Counted from the first letter of the stretch, positions 16,773 through 25,871 are shown. The stretch: DNA of 64,000 bases from Sinorhizobium glycinis (GCF_001651865.1 NZ_LPUX01000064.1:248001-312000), one strand, 5' to 3'. Program-made: numbers and translations. Notes: a model not told the origin generated them from the sequence alone.

Positions 16773-16799
16773 AAAAAAGGCCGGGCGTTACCCCGACCT
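16773..16799 (-). terminator. Intrinsic terminator of cspA
   Basis: On the minus strand AGGTCGGG, a short loop, CCCGGCCT, then six T. The 8-base-pair stem has one G-T wobble. It lies about 100 bases after the cspA stop. Confidence 0.85.
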
Positions 16800-16807
16800 C
16801 CCTTGAG

Positions 16808-16843
16808 CGCCGCGCGTCCTTTCAGACGCGCCACGGCGCTCCG
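16808..16843. repeat. Sinorhizobium-type intergenic palindrome
   Basis: gcgccgcgcgtcctttcaga then cgcgccacggcgct. It has nested GCGCGTC/GACGCGC and AGCGCCG/CGGCGCT-type arms, related to 16252-16292. It lies directly upstream of the cspA terminator, within the cspA 3' region. Confidence 0.5.
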
Positions 16844-16897
16844 TCATTCGAACGCTCCCTGCCAGTACATCCGTGGTCAGCGGAGGTGAATGACAAA

Positions 16898-17107
16898 TCA
16901 TGCAGTTCGCAGATTGTCTGCCGAGCTTTTGCCGGACCTGTTATCGCGGACGATGTCGTAGCTCACCTTCTGGCCTTCGACGAGCGAGCGCAGTCCGGCT
17001 CGTTCAACGGCGGAGATATGGACGAACACGTCCGTCGAGCCGTCATCGGGCTGGATGAAGCCGAAGCCCTTGGTGCTGTTGAACCACTTTACGGTGCCTG
17101 AATTCAT
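16898..17107 (-). CDS. cspA: Cold-shock protein, CspA family
   Basis: A 69-residue single cold-shock domain with both RNA-binding motifs: [16 protein letters not shown] (RNP1) and [10 protein letters not shown] (RNP2). It acts as an RNA chaperone in the cytoplasm. The length is normal and nothing is missing. A leader of roughly 120 bases separates it from a strong-looking promoter, as is usual for cold-shock genes whose mRNA leader senses temperature. rpsU lies downstream on the same strand. Confidence 0.96.
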   Translation of the reverse strand: MNSGTVKWFNSTKGFGFIQPDDGSTDVFVHISAVERAGLRSLVEGQKVSYDIVRDNRSGKSSADNLRTA

Positions 17108-17234
17108 AACGATTTCCTTTCAATCGCTAGAGATTGCGGACGAGTATTCGCCGCGCTTGATCGATATTTGAGAGGAAATCTGACAAAGCGCATCGGCGCG
17201 TAGACAAAGGTCACAAGCAATGTTCGACGCGTTA

Positions 17235-17262
17235 TATATAGACGCCGCCTTGAGATATGCAA
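17235..17262 (-). promoter_or_regulatory. Probable cspA promoter
   Basis: On the minus strand TTGCAT (17262-17257), 16 bases, TATATA (17240-17235). Transcription would start near 17228 and give a 5' leader of about 120 bases before the ATG at 17107. The surrounding DNA is the most AT-rich in this part of the window. Confidence 0.5.
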
Positions 17263-17400
17263 TGGCAAAACCAGATTTAATGACGAAAGTCGTTCGCGCG
17301 TCCCGGAAATTACATACAAGCCGCTGTTTTAAATCGCAAATGATATTTCCCTGAAAAACAGCGGAAGTGGCGAATTGCGCCGCCCTCCTGCCTTTTGCAC

Positions 17401-18828
17401 TCAGCGGACGACGGGGTAAAGCCGGCTCGCTTCACCACCCGCAAGCAGCGTTTCGATTTCGCGGGCAACAAGAACGGCATGCTCCGTCACCTGCGGCAGC
17501 CCCATCAATTCGCCGAAGGTGCCGCGTGCCAGAGGACCGGCGATGAAAAGGTTCTCTTCCACCCGGCCGTCGGTGCCAACGGCGCGAGCGTGCAGATCGC
17601 AGGCGATCCCAAGGCCGGTGGCGCAAAGGGTAAGCACGCCCTCCTTTTCGAGCTCCGTCAGGAAAGGCTGAGACTTCAGTATCTCGCCATGGGCCGGGCC
17701 GGTGGTCACCACGATCGCGTCCACCGTCATGCGGCGCCGTGTCTCGAGGCCCCGCTGCCTGAGCTCGACGCTGATCGCGTCGCCCTCGATCGCCGCCGAT
17801 GCGATGGCGGCGGCGAGAATTTCAAGTCGCCCGTTTTCGACTGCCTCGTCCAGAACGTTTTCGACCTGCGGCGCTATGCGGAACCGATGCACGTCCCAAT
17901 GGGTGCGCGCCAGGCGGGCGACACGGCGGCGCTCGACGACCGGCAAGGCCTGCCATATCTGCTGGCCCTGCGCCCGCACCGCATCGATGACCGGGTGCCA
18001 GCTCAATCCCTGTTGCCGGGCATCCCGCAGCGTCCGGCGAATGCGGCGAAGAAGCTCGGACGCGCGGGTGATTGGATCGGAGACGAAGTCGCCAAACGGG
18101 TCCTGTGCGACCGCCGGGTGGCCGCGGGACCGCAAGCCGCGTCGCGATATGGAAATGACAGGCCCGTGGTGGCCCCTCTCCGTAAGTGCGGCAACGACGT
18201 CCGCCGCTGTGAGACCATTGCCGACGATCAGGACGCGATCTGCCGGCGCGATGCCGTCCAGCGCGTCGGCCCGCGTCGAATCGGCGACCAGTTTCGGAGA
18301 GGAAGCAAGCGGGCGCAAAGTCTTCGGCAGCGACGGGGCCGGATGGCTGACGGCGAGCACGAGAATGTCGGCGGCAAGTGCCTCCCCATCCTCCGCAAGC
18401 ACTGTCCATTGGTCCGCAGATCGGCCGACCTCGAGGACCCGCGTGCGCCGATGCTCGATCGCCCCGCTCGCGAGAGAGGGGGCGAGCTCCGCCGCGACGT
18501 AGTCCCCGAACACCGAGCGCCGCGGATAGGCCATACCCTCGGCGGTGTAGGCGCCCGGATCCGTGGCGGCCGTATCGGCCCGGACAACATAGTCTGCAAA
18601 GCTTTCCGGCTCGTCCGGATAAAGGCTCATCTTGAAGGCGGGCACATTGATGCGGTGGGCAGGCTCCGCCGTGTCATAGGCAAGGCCGGCACCGAGCCTT
18701 GTGCGCGGTTCGAAGACGATGACACGCGCCGCTCGCTCCAGATTGCGTGTGAGGTGCAGTGCGACGGCGGCGCCACTGAAGCCGCCTCCGATGATCGCCA
18801 CGACCGGCAAAGGCTCGGATTCTCGCAT
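17401..18828 (-). CDS. FAD/NAD(P)-binding oxidoreductase (NAD_binding_9 family)
   Basis: 475 residues. The N-terminal FAD-binding motif IIGGGFSGAAVALHL and a second dinucleotide motif (VLIVGNGLTAADVVAAL, about residue 195) are clear. EPRTRLGAGLAYDTAEPAHRINVPAFKMSLYPD is typical of the family of uncharacterised FAD/NAD(P)-binding proteins that includes HpyO-like urate hydroxylases. The substrate is unknown. The ATG at 18828 is preferred (GGGGGTG five bases upstream); TTG at 18843 would add five residues. It lies downstream of kduD on the same strand after a 236-base gap, so membership in the pectin operon is uncertain. Confidence 0.75.
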   Translation of the reverse strand: MRESEPLPVVAIIGGGFSGAAVALHLTRNLERAARVIVFEPRTRLGAGLAYDTAEPAHRINVPAFKMSLYPDEPESFADYVVRADTAATDPGAYTAEGMAYPRRSVFGDYVAAELAPSLASGAIEHRRTRVLEVGRSADQWTVLAEDGEALAADILVLAVSHPAPSLPKTLRPLASSPKLVADSTRADALDGIAPADRVLIVGNGLTAADVVAALTERGHHGPVISISRRGLRSRGHPAVAQDPFGDFVSDPITRASELLRRIRRTLRDARQQGLSWHPVIDAVRAQGQQIWQALPVVERRRVARLARTHWDVHRFRIAPQVENVLDEAVENGRLEILAAAIASAAIEGDAISVELRQRGLETRRRMTVDAIVVTTGPAHGEILKSQPFLTELEKEGVLTLCATGLGIACDLHARAVGTDGRVEENLFIAGPLARGTFGELMGLPQVTEHAVLVAREIETLLAGGEASRLYPVVR

Positions 18829-19064
18829 GCCGCACCCCCGCAATTCTCCGGCGCTCGATAGGTGATTGGACCGGTGGAAAGCTAAAGGCCTTCAAAGTCC
18901 CCTGACCGCAAGCGACATCCATTTTTCGGCGAGCGAAAGCCCTGTCCGTACCGATGATAGCACGACCGGGGCAGCGGATTGCATCTACAGAAAATTCTCG
19001 TGGATTGGACGACCTGCCTCACCTCATAAAGGAGAAGAGGCATTCCCGTCCGAACCGATCGGAG

Positions 19065-19832
19065 CTAGCGCGCCAGCCATCCGCCGTCGACGGCGAGCAC
19101 CTGCCCGGTGACATAGCTGCTCGCAGGGGAGGCGAAGAACAGGACGGCGGTGTCGAGGTCGCTCGGCTCGCCCCAGCGACCGCAGGGAATGCGCTCGAGA
19201 ATGGCCCGGAAGCGCTCCGGATCGTTGCGCAGCGCCTCGGTATTGTCGGTCGCCATATAACCCGGCGCGATCGCGTTTACCGTGATCCCCTTGGCGGCCA
19301 GTTCGTTGGCCATGAGCTTGGTGAGCCCCGCCATGCCATGTTTCGAGGCCGTATAGGAGGCGACGCGGATCCCGCCCTGGAAGGAGAGCAGCGAAGCGAC
19401 GTTGACGATCCGCCCCTTGATGCCCCGTTCGATCATGTGCCGGACGACCGCCTGGGAGAGCACGAAGGTGCTCTTCAGGTTGATGTTCAGCACGTCGTCC
19501 CAGTCTTCTTCGGTGAATTCGGTGAAGTCAGCCCGGCGAATCTGACCGGCATTGTTGACCAGGATGTCGACCGCCGCGCCGCCTTCGACGAGGCCGGCAA
19601 ACAGATCCGGAATTCCGCCCGGATCGCGCAGATCGTAAACGACCTCTTCAAACCGCCGCCCGAGTGCCCCGACTGCGCGGCGCGTCTCGGGCATTTCCTG
19701 TGACCCCAGCCCAATGATGTCGGCGCCGGCGGAAGCGAGCGCCAGGGCGAGGCCCTGCCCCAAGCCGGTGCGCGCGCCGGTGACCAGCGCCCGTTTTCCG
19801 GAGAGGTCGAAAAGGCCGGCGGCAGCCGTCAT
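19065..19832 (-). CDS. kduD: 2-dehydro-3-deoxy-D-gluconate 5-dehydrogenase KduD
   Basis: A 255-residue short-chain dehydrogenase: cofactor motif VTGARTGLGQG, NNAG, catalytic Ser in NVASLLSFQGG, YTASKHG with catalytic Tyr and Lys, and the C-terminal SSYVTGQVLAVDGGW. KduD reduces 2,5-diketo-3-deoxygluconate (DKII) to 2-keto-3-deoxygluconate, the last step that feeds pectin uronates into the KDG pathway. The start overlaps the kduI stop by four bases (ATGA), so the pair is coupled. Confidence 0.93.
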   Translation of the reverse strand: MTAAAGLFDLSGKRALVTGARTGLGQGLALALASAGADIIGLGSQEMPETRRAVGALGRRFEEVVYDLRDPGGIPDLFAGLVEGGAAVDILVNNAGQIRRADFTEFTEEDWDDVLNINLKSTFVLSQAVVRHMIERGIKGRIVNVASLLSFQGGIRVASYTASKHGMAGLTKLMANELAAKGITVNAIAPGYMATDNTEALRNDPERFRAILERIPCGRWGEPSDLDTAVLFFASPASSYVTGQVLAVDGGWLAR

Positions 19833-20677
19833 CGGATATCCCCCATCGGCACGAAATCCATGTCCTTGAAGGACTTGTTGTCGCCGGCCATGCTCCAGAT
19901 GAAGGCATAGGAGGAGGTCCCGGCGCCGCAATGGACCGACCAGGGCGGCGAGATGACCGCCTGTTCGTTCCGGACGATCAGATGGCCCGTCGCTTCCGGC
20001 CGCCCCATGAGGTGGACCACGAAAGCGTCCTGCGGCACTTCGAAATAGAGATAGGCCTCCATGCGCCGGTCATGCGTGTGCGCCGGCATCGTATTCCAGA
20101 CGCTGCCCGGCTCCAGACGCGTCATGCCCATCAGCAACTGGCAGCTCGGCACGACATCGGGATGGATATATTGGTAGAGCCTCCGCTTGTTCGAGGTCTG
20201 CCCGTCGCCAAGCTTGAGCTCGATCGCTTCCGCCTTGCGGATATGCCGGGCCGGATAGGCGGCATGGGCGGGCGCGCTGTTGATATAGAACTTGGCCGGC
20301 GCCGAAGGATCGGGGCTTTCGAAGGAGACGTTTCCGGTCCCCATGCCGAGATAGAGCGCGTCCTGGAAGCCGACTTCGAAAACGGCGCCGTCCGCCCGGA
20401 CGATCCCCGGACCGCCGACATTGATCAGCCCAAGCTCGCGTCGTTCAAGCAGGAATTCGCCACCGACGACGCGGGCCATGTCTTCGCCGAGGCCGATCGA
20501 TTCCCGCTCCGGCATCACGCCGATAAGGAGAAGGCGATCGTAATGCGTATAGACCGCATTCGCGCTCCCCGGCGTAAACAATTCCTCGATCAGGAAATTC
20601 TGCCGCAACGCGCTCCCGGTCATGGCTTCCGACTGCGAGTAATGAACCGCGTGGCGGACAGTTATGGACGACTGCAT
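19829..20677 (-). CDS. kduI: 5-dehydro-4-deoxy-D-glucuronate isomerase KduI
   Basis: 282 residues, normal for KduI. The cupin metal site is visible: PAHTHDRRMEAYLYFEV (two His and a Glu) and PWSVHCGAGTSSYAFIWSMAGDN (His). It converts 4-deoxy-5-ketouronate, the product of unsaturated galacturonide cleavage, to 2,5-diketo-3-deoxygluconate. The start is the ATG at 20677 (MQSSITVRHAVHYSQ). It lies 92 bases downstream of the binding-protein gene. Confidence 0.95.
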   Translation of the reverse strand: MQSSITVRHAVHYSQSEAMTGSALRQNFLIEELFTPGSANAVYTHYDRLLLIGVMPERESIGLGEDMARVVGGEFLLERRELGLINVGGPGIVRADGAVFEVGFQDALYLGMGTGNVSFESPDPSAPAKFYINSAPAHAAYPARHIRKAEAIELKLGDGQTSNKRRLYQYIHPDVVPSCQLLMGMTRLEPGSVWNTMPAHTHDRRMEAYLYFEVPQDAFVVHLMGRPEATGHLIVRNEQAVISPPWSVHCGAGTSSYAFIWSMAGDNKSFKDMDFVPMGDIR

Positions 20678-20769
20678 GGCGTTCCTCTTCTTTGCATTGA
20701 GCGCGAGAGACGACGCGCCCACTGAGCGGGCACGTCGTCCAGCCTGGGAGGCTTGATGAGAATGGCGCT

Positions 20770-22047
20770 TTACTGCGTCGCTCGCGCCTCGTTGATCTTG
20801 CGGACGTCGTCCTCGAGCACCTTGTAGGTCTCCTCGAGCGACAATTCGCCGACGATCAGCTGGCTCATGCGCTGCACGATCTGCTGGTAGAGCGCCGATC
20901 CACCCTTCTGGCGTTCGAAGTCGCGTGCCGCCTGCGGCACGTTCTTCTTGTTGTCGAGGAACACTGCCATGGCGGACTTGGCGTTGTCGCTGGAAAGCTT
21001 GTACTGCGGGTCCTTGATATCGGCGCCGGTCAGGATGACGTAGTTTTCGGCGATCTCCCGCTGGATCTTCTCGGAGCCGAGGAACTCGATGAACTCGGCC
21101 ACCGCCTCCGGATGCTTGGTCCGCTTGAAGCCGACGATCGCCGTGGCGCCCGGCATGGCGTAGCACCCGGCCTCGCCGCACGGCGCATTGATCGCCGTCC
21201 AATCGAAGGCGTCACCGATCTTCGTCTGGAACGGGTTGACCATCCAATTTCCGGCCAGATAGGTCACCACATTACCGTTGACGAACTCGTCGCCCATGTT
21301 CTTGTACTGCGACCCGCCGGCCGCGCCCCACATCTCCTTGGGGAAGCTCCCGTCCTGCGTCCAGGAATAGACGTCGGCGATGTATTTCTTGGCCGCCTCG
21401 TCCGGGAAGCTGAACTTGCCGTCCTTCACATAGGTCGCACCGTAGGAAAAGGCCGCACCCGAGAAGCGGTGGCCGGAGCGGTCCATGGTGAAGGGAACCT
21501 GCACGCCCGTCGCCTTTGCGACCCGCGCCGAGGCTTCGACGATCTCCTTCAGCGTCGCCTTCGGCCCCGGCAGGGGCTCGCCGGCCTGCTCGAACAGCGT
21601 CTTGTTGACGAAGGGAAGATTGAGCGTCTGCGACGCCACGTAGCCGTTGATGGAAGTCGGCTCGTTGATGTTCGGCAGGCGCAGCTGTTCGAGGCTCGCT
21701 CCATGCAGCTTGGCGTAAGCTTCCGGATCCTTCATATAGGGGCGCATATCGAGATAATAGGGCGCCAGCTGCCAATCGGTGATCTTGGCGAGATCGGGGC
21801 CCTCGCCGACCGCAAGCTGCACCGGCAATTGCTTGGCGACGGCATCATAGCCCGACGAGACGAAATTGACCTTCACATCCGGATGGGTGCTCTCGAATTC
21901 CTTGCTGAGCTCGGCCATGCGCTGGACATAGCCCTGGTCGTCATCGGTGAACAGGAATGTGATCGTCTTGGTTTCGGCCTGAGCCGAGGCCGCCCCGATG
22001 AAGCCGGCGATTACAAATGCGCTGACGCCCGAAAAGAGCTTCGACAT
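20770..22047 (-). CDS. ABC transporter substrate-binding protein for pectin oligosaccharides
   Basis: A 425-residue family 1 sugar-binding protein with a Sec signal peptide (MSKLFSGVSAFVIAGFIGAASAQA), then KTITFLFTDDDQGYVQRMAEL and the usual two-lobed pattern (GEGPDLAKITDWQLAPYYLD; NGNVVTYLAGNWMVNPFQ). The ATG at 22047 was chosen over 22053 because AGGGAGG lies six bases before it. The matching ATPase and permeases are in the divergent operon (27322-30469). With kduI/kduD downstream and GH105/GH28 across the promoter, the ligand is probably an unsaturated (rhamno)galacturonide. One copy of the operator lies 15 bases upstream of the ATG. Confidence 0.9.
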   Translation of the reverse strand: MSKLFSGVSAFVIAGFIGAASAQAETKTITFLFTDDDQGYVQRMAELSKEFESTHPDVKVNFVSSGYDAVAKQLPVQLAVGEGPDLAKITDWQLAPYYLDMRPYMKDPEAYAKLHGASLEQLRLPNINEPTSINGYVASQTLNLPFVNKTLFEQAGEPLPGPKATLKEIVEASARVAKATGVQVPFTMDRSGHRFSGAAFSYGATYVKDGKFSFPDEAAKKYIADVYSWTQDGSFPKEMWGAAGGSQYKNMGDEFVNGNVVTYLAGNWMVNPFQTKIGDAFDWTAINAPCGEAGCYAMPGATAIVGFKRTKHPEAVAEFIEFLGSEKIQREIAENYVILTGADIKDPQYKLSSDNAKSAMAVFLDNKKNVPQAARDFERQKGGSALYQQIVQRMSQLIVGELSLEETYKVLEDDVRKINEARATQ

Positions 22048-22061
22048 GCTCATCCTCCCTG

Positions 22062-22077
22062 ATGAAAACATTTTCAT
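22062..22077. promoter_or_regulatory. Operator copy 1 (ATGAAAACATTTTCAT)
   Basis: A 7-base inverted repeat ATGAAAA/TTTTCAT with a 2-base centre, characteristic of LacI-family operators. It sits between the promoter region and the start of the binding-protein gene. Confidence 0.7.
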
Positions 22078-22128
22078 AAGTCGAACCGGAACTCCTCTGT
22101 CCAATTTCGATTTTCACCTTTTTGCGGC

Positions 22129-22157
22129 TTGACAGCGCAAAGGTCAAGCTGTTTGTT
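22129..22157 (+). promoter_or_regulatory. Possible promoter of the pectin-degradation operon
   Basis: TTGACA (22129-22134), 17 bases, TTTGTT (22152-22157) on the plus strand. The -35 lies in TTGACAGCGCAAAGGTCAA, whose opposite end reads TTGACC on the minus strand, so the divergent promoters may overlap here. The -10 is weak. Confidence 0.4.
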
Positions 22158-22203
22158 TTGCGGAAACTTCACGGCGGCGCGCTTATGCGCCGTTTTGCGC
22201 GAG

Positions 22204-22219
22204 ATGAAAACATTTTCAT
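22204..22219. promoter_or_regulatory. Operator copy 2 (ATGAAAACATTTTCAT)
   Basis: All 16 bases are identical to 22062-22077. It lies 21 bases upstream of the ATG at 22241. The two operators are 142 bases apart, centre to centre, one in front of each divergent operon, so one regulator could loop the DNA and shut both. The LacI-family protein at 30739-31779 is the natural candidate. Confidence 0.7.
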
Positions 22220-22240
22220 ACGATCGACGGGAGGCGGTCT

Positions 22241-24763
22241 ATGAACGACGATTTCCCGATTGAGGCGGCCTCTCTTGACCCGACCTATGAGGTTGCGAAG
22301 GGCGAGACGATTACCGCCTGGATCGTCTCCGACCTCATCGCCGCAGACTTTCCCGGAATCGCGGCGCCGGCCGAAGACCGCGTCAACTATCGCTTCATCA
22401 ACGGCTTCGTCGATGTCGGCGACCTGCCCTGCCGCAAGGCCTTCTGGGCCGAAATGGTGGGCCGCGCGATCGAGCCGGAAGGCAACTGGCCGGCCGCGCA
22501 TCTGAACCTGCCGGGCTCCAATCGCCGCGTCGAATTCACCGGCTTCTGGCATGTGCCGACCCATCTCCGCCGCTGGCTGAAGGGCACCTTCCGCACCGAA
22601 GCGCCGCGCCGTCTTCACCTCCGGCTCCGGACCTGCGGCGGCGTGCGCATCTGGGTGAACGGCGTGGAGCAGGTGCGCTTCGAGCCGTTCCGGCGCAATG
22701 TCGAAAGCACCTCCGACGTGACGCTCGAGCTTCGCCCCGGCGACAACGAAATCCTGATTCACACGGAAGATCTCGCCGAAAGGGACACGATCTGGTTCTT
22801 CGAGCTCGAACTCTTGGATGAGGCGCCGCTGACGGTCGTCCTGCCGGTCCCCCTCGACGGCGAAGAAGTCGGCCGCCTTGCCGCACTCGTGCGCGACGTT
22901 CGACCGAGTCAGGATGTCTTCGTCGGTTCGGCGCTCGAGCTTGTCTTCGACGCGCCGCCCGAAGTCGACCTGCCGGTGCTCGTCGAGGTCGTCAGCCACG
23001 GCCACGACCGGGCCGTCCTCGCCCGCGCCGCCGCGACCCTCGGCGCTGCCGAGACGCGGCTTGTGGTCCCCGAAACGCTAAGCATTCCGGACGGCTATCA
23101 CGGCGTGCGGCTGACGATCGGATCCGGCGCAGGCACAGTCACCCGGGTCATCGACGCAGCCTTCCTCGACCGGCTTTCGCCGGCCCCACCGGCCGGCACC
23201 ATCGCCGAGCGGAAGCGGGCTGCGCTTGATTTCAGTGCCGCTCACGGCGCCGAACGCATCGGCCGGGCCCTCGCCATGGTGGCCACCGGCAGCGACGACC
23301 GGTCGACGATCGACCGCCTCATCGCGACGACGCTGCGATCGATCGACCGGCGCGAGGATTGCTCCGACTTCGTCCTGGTGCCATTGCTCTGGCTGGTGCG
23401 CGCCTACGGCGACCGCCTTGGCCCCGAGACCGTCGAAAATATCCGGGCATCGGTCCTCGGCTACCGCTACTGGGTGGACGAGCCCGGCAATGACGTCATG
23501 TGGTTCTGGAGCGAGAACCATGTGCTGTGCTTCCATTCGAGCCAGTTGCTCGCGGGCGAATTCCTGCCGGACGCCGTCTTCGAGGCCTCGGGACGGAGCG
23601 GCCGCGAGCTGGCGGCGCTCGCCAAGGCACGCCTTCACCGATGGTTCGACAGCGTCGAAGCGCACGGGCTGGCGGAGTGGAACTCCGCGGCCTACTACCC
23701 GATCGACTTCATCGGCCTGCTCGCGCTCGAACATTGGGCCGAGCCCGAGCTTGCGGGCCGCGCCCGGCACCAGCTCGACCTGATCTTCGAAATGATCGCG
23801 CTGCATACGCTTGCCGGCGTGCCGGCGGGCTCGCAGGGGCGTGCCTACGACAAGGAACTGCGTGCCGGGCCGCTGACCGAACTCGCGCCCTTCGCCGCGG
23901 TCGTCTTCGGCGAGGGATGGCTGAACGGCGGCGTTGCCTCGCTGCCGATGTTCTGCTGCTCGGACTATGTCCCGCCGGCCCATCTCTCACCGCTGGCGCG
24001 GCCGGAGCCCGGTCGTGCCATTGAGGCCCGCTACGCGCAGGGGCTGGATGAAGGCAAGCTCGTTCTCTTCAAGAACGCGGCGGCCCAGCTTTCGACCGTC
24101 GTCGACCACAAGACCGGCCGGAAGGGGCACCAGCAGCACGTCATGGACATCCGCCTCGCCGGCCATCCGATGGCGCGGCTCTGGGTGAACCATCCGGGCG
24201 AGGACGATCCTTGGGGCGCGCAGCGGCCTTCCTATTGGGCGGGCAGCGGCATCCTCCCGCGCGTCGCCCAGCACCGCGACGTGGCGCTGATGATCTTCGA
24301 TACGGAGGAACACAGAAACGGTTGGACCCACGCCTATCTCGGCCGGGACGGTCTCGACGAGATCCTGCTCGAAGACGGCTGGCTGATCGTCCGCGCCGGC
24401 GCCGGCTTCGCCGCTCTTCACGCCACCAACGGCCTCACCATGGTGACGAAGGGTGCCACTGCCGGACGCGAGGCCCGCTCCGAGGGGCGCCTCTGCGGCT
24501 GGATCGGCGCGGTCGGCTGCGGCAGCGGCGGCGATTTTGCGCGTTTCCGAAAGCGGATCCTCGCCACCGCCGTGACCTTCGATCCCGATCGACGCGTTCT
24601 CTCGGTCACGCCTCCGTACCGGCCGGAACTGAGGCTTGCCTATGACGGCGCCTTCTCGCTCGACGGAGAGCCTCTGGCCTTCGACCACACGCAGCCGAAG
24701 CCCGAAATCACCTTCGACAGCACGGGTCTCGCCGATCGGGCGGACCGTCTCTTCTTTTCATGA
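22241..24763 (+). CDS. Uncharacterised 840-residue (alpha/alpha)-barrel protein of the pectin locus
   Basis: I do not recognise a characterised family. Residues about 80-200 look like a beta-sandwich (RRVEFTGFWHVPTHLRRWL, RLRTCGGVRIWVNGVE), like the galactose-binding-type domains of sugar hydrolases. Residues about 330-640 are helical, with motifs seen in (alpha/alpha)n-toroid glycosidases and lyases: MWFWSENHVLCFHSSQLLAGEFLPD-like and AEWNSAAYYPIDFIGLLALEH. The C-terminal part is beta-rich. No signal peptide is seen, so it probably acts in the cytoplasm on imported oligosaccharides. It has a good GGGAGG site and is the first gene of the operon with GH105, GH28 and the transporter. A new lyase or glycosidase on rhamnogalacturonan fragments is my inference. 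Confidence 0.7.
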   Translation: MNDDFPIEAASLDPTYEVAKGETITAWIVSDLIAADFPGIAAPAEDRVNYRFINGFVDVGDLPCRKAFWAEMVGRAIEPEGNWPAAHLNLPGSNRRVEFTGFWHVPTHLRRWLKGTFRTEAPRRLHLRLRTCGGVRIWVNGVEQVRFEPFRRNVESTSDVTLELRPGDNEILIHTEDLAERDTIWFFELELLDEAPLTVVLPVPLDGEEVGRLAALVRDVRPSQDVFVGSALELVFDAPPEVDLPVLVEVVSHGHDRAVLARAAATLGAAETRLVVPETLSIPDGYHGVRLTIGSGAGTVTRVIDAAFLDRLSPAPPAGTIAERKRAALDFSAAHGAERIGRALAMVATGSDDRSTIDRLIATTLRSIDRREDCSDFVLVPLLWLVRAYGDRLGPETVENIRASVLGYRYWVDEPGNDVMWFWSENHVLCFHSSQLLAGEFLPDAVFEASGRSGRELAALAKARLHRWFDSVEAHGLAEWNSAAYYPIDFIGLLALEHWAEPELAGRARHQLDLIFEMIALHTLAGVPAGSQGRAYDKELRAGPLTELAPFAAVVFGEGWLNGGVASLPMFCCSDYVPPAHLSPLARPEPGRAIEARYAQGLDEGKLVLFKNAAAQLSTVVDHKTGRKGHQQHVMDIRLAGHPMARLWVNHPGEDDPWGAQRPSYWAGSGILPRVAQHRDVALMIFDTEEHRNGWTHAYLGRDGLDEILLEDGWLIVRAGAGFAALHATNGLTMVTKGATAGREARSEGRLCGWIGAVGCGSGGDFARFRKRILATAVTFDPDRRVLSVTPPYRPELRLAYDGAFSLDGEPLAFDHTQPKPEITFDSTGLADRADRLFFS

Positions 24764-24770
24764 GTGGACC

Positions 24771-25871
24771 ATGCAGATGAACCAGATCAGCATCGAGCGA
24801 TCGACGCTCAAGACCAAGATCGACAAGGTCGCGGCCGCCTTCAGCCGCCTGAAGGGCATCAAGGAAGGCCTCGTCGGCGCCGGTCATGCTTGCGGCATTG
24901 AGTTCGACGAATGGGATTGGGAGGTCGGCGTCGGTCTCTATGGCTTCCTGCGCCGCGCGATTGCCACCGGTGACAGCAAGGCAATCGACGATCTCGTTGC
25001 CTGGTATTCCTGGCAGATCGAACGCGGCCTGCCGCCCCGCCAGATCAACAGCTCCGCCCCGATGCTGCCGCTCGTCATCCTGACCGAGCATGTCGATCGG
25101 CCGGATTTCCGCGCTCTCGTCGAGGACTGGGCCGACTGGCTCGTGCATAAGCTGCCCAAGACTGAGGAGGGCGGGTTCCAGCACGTCGTCAAGGAACGCC
25201 TGAACGACGGCGAACTCTGGGACGACACGCTGTTCATGGCCTGCCTGTTCCTCGCCCGGGCCGGCGTCATCTGCGATCGCCGCGACTGGATCGACGAGGC
25301 GGTCTACCAGTTCATGATCCACACCCGGTATTTGTCCGACCCCGTCACCGGCCTCTGGTATCACGGCTGGACGTTCAACGGCCGGCACAACTTCGCCAAG
25401 GCCTTCTGGGCGCGCGGCAATGCCTGGATCACCGTGGCGATCCCCGAACTTTTCGAGCTCGTCCCCTCGCTCAGCCCCAGCGACAAGCGTTTCCTCTCCA
25501 ATGTGCTCGCCAGCCAGGTCCGGGCGCTCAAGCGTCATCAGCGCGACGACGGGATGTTCCACACCCTCGTCAATGACCCGACATCGCCTGTGGAGACGTC
25601 CGCCACCGCCGGCATCGCCTATGGCATCCTGCGCGGCATCGAAGCCGGCATCCTGAGACCGGAAGACCGCGTTCACGCCGACCGGGCGCTGATGGCGGTG
25701 CTGGGGCAGATCGATGCGGAAGGCGTCGTCCAGGGTGTCTCGGACGGAACGCCGATGGGCCACGACCTCGACTTCTACCGGCGCATCCCCAACCTGCCGA
25801 CGCCCTACGGCCAGGCATTGACCATGCTGCTGCTGATCGACGTGCTGCTCGAGGAGGATACCAAGGCGTGA
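24771..25871 (+). CDS. GH105 unsaturated rhamnogalacturonyl hydrolase
   Basis: 366 residues of (alpha/alpha)6-barrel. GELWDDTLFMACLFLAR holds the family's catalytic Asp, and GWTFNGRHNFAKAFWARGNAW and VETSATAGIAYGILRGI are typical of YteR/RhiN proteins. These enzymes remove the unsaturated galacturonyl residue from the non-reducing end of pectin oligosaccharides, releasing the substrate of KduI. There is no signal peptide, consistent with cytoplasmic action after import. It starts 7 bases after the previous stop (ATG 24771; a second ATG at 24777) and its stop overlaps the next gene's GTG. Confidence 0.92.
   Translation: MQMNQISIERSTLKTKIDKVAAAFSRLKGIKEGLVGAGHACGIEFDEWDWEVGVGLYGFLRRAIATGDSKAIDDLVAWYSWQIERGLPPRQINSSAPMLPLVILTEHVDRPDFRALVEDWADWLVHKLPKTEEGGFQHVVKERLNDGELWDDTLFMACLFLARAGVICDRRDWIDEAVYQFMIHTRYLSDPVTGLWYHGWTFNGRHNFAKAFWARGNAWITVAIPELFELVPSLSPSDKRFLSNVLASQVRALKRHQRDDGMFHTLVNDPTSPVETSATAGIAYGILRGIEAGILRPEDRVHADRALMAVLGQIDAEGVVQGVSDGTPMGHDLDFYRRIPNLPTPYGQALTMLLLIDVLLEEDTKA

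Larger units (their letters stand above)
16549..16897. other. rpsU-cspA intergenic region
   Basis: 349 bases without a gene. They hold the cspA terminator (16773-16799) and a palindromic repeat (16808-16843). The remainder (about 16560-16770) must contain the rpsU promoter, but I see no convincing -35/-10 pair. Confidence 0.6.
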
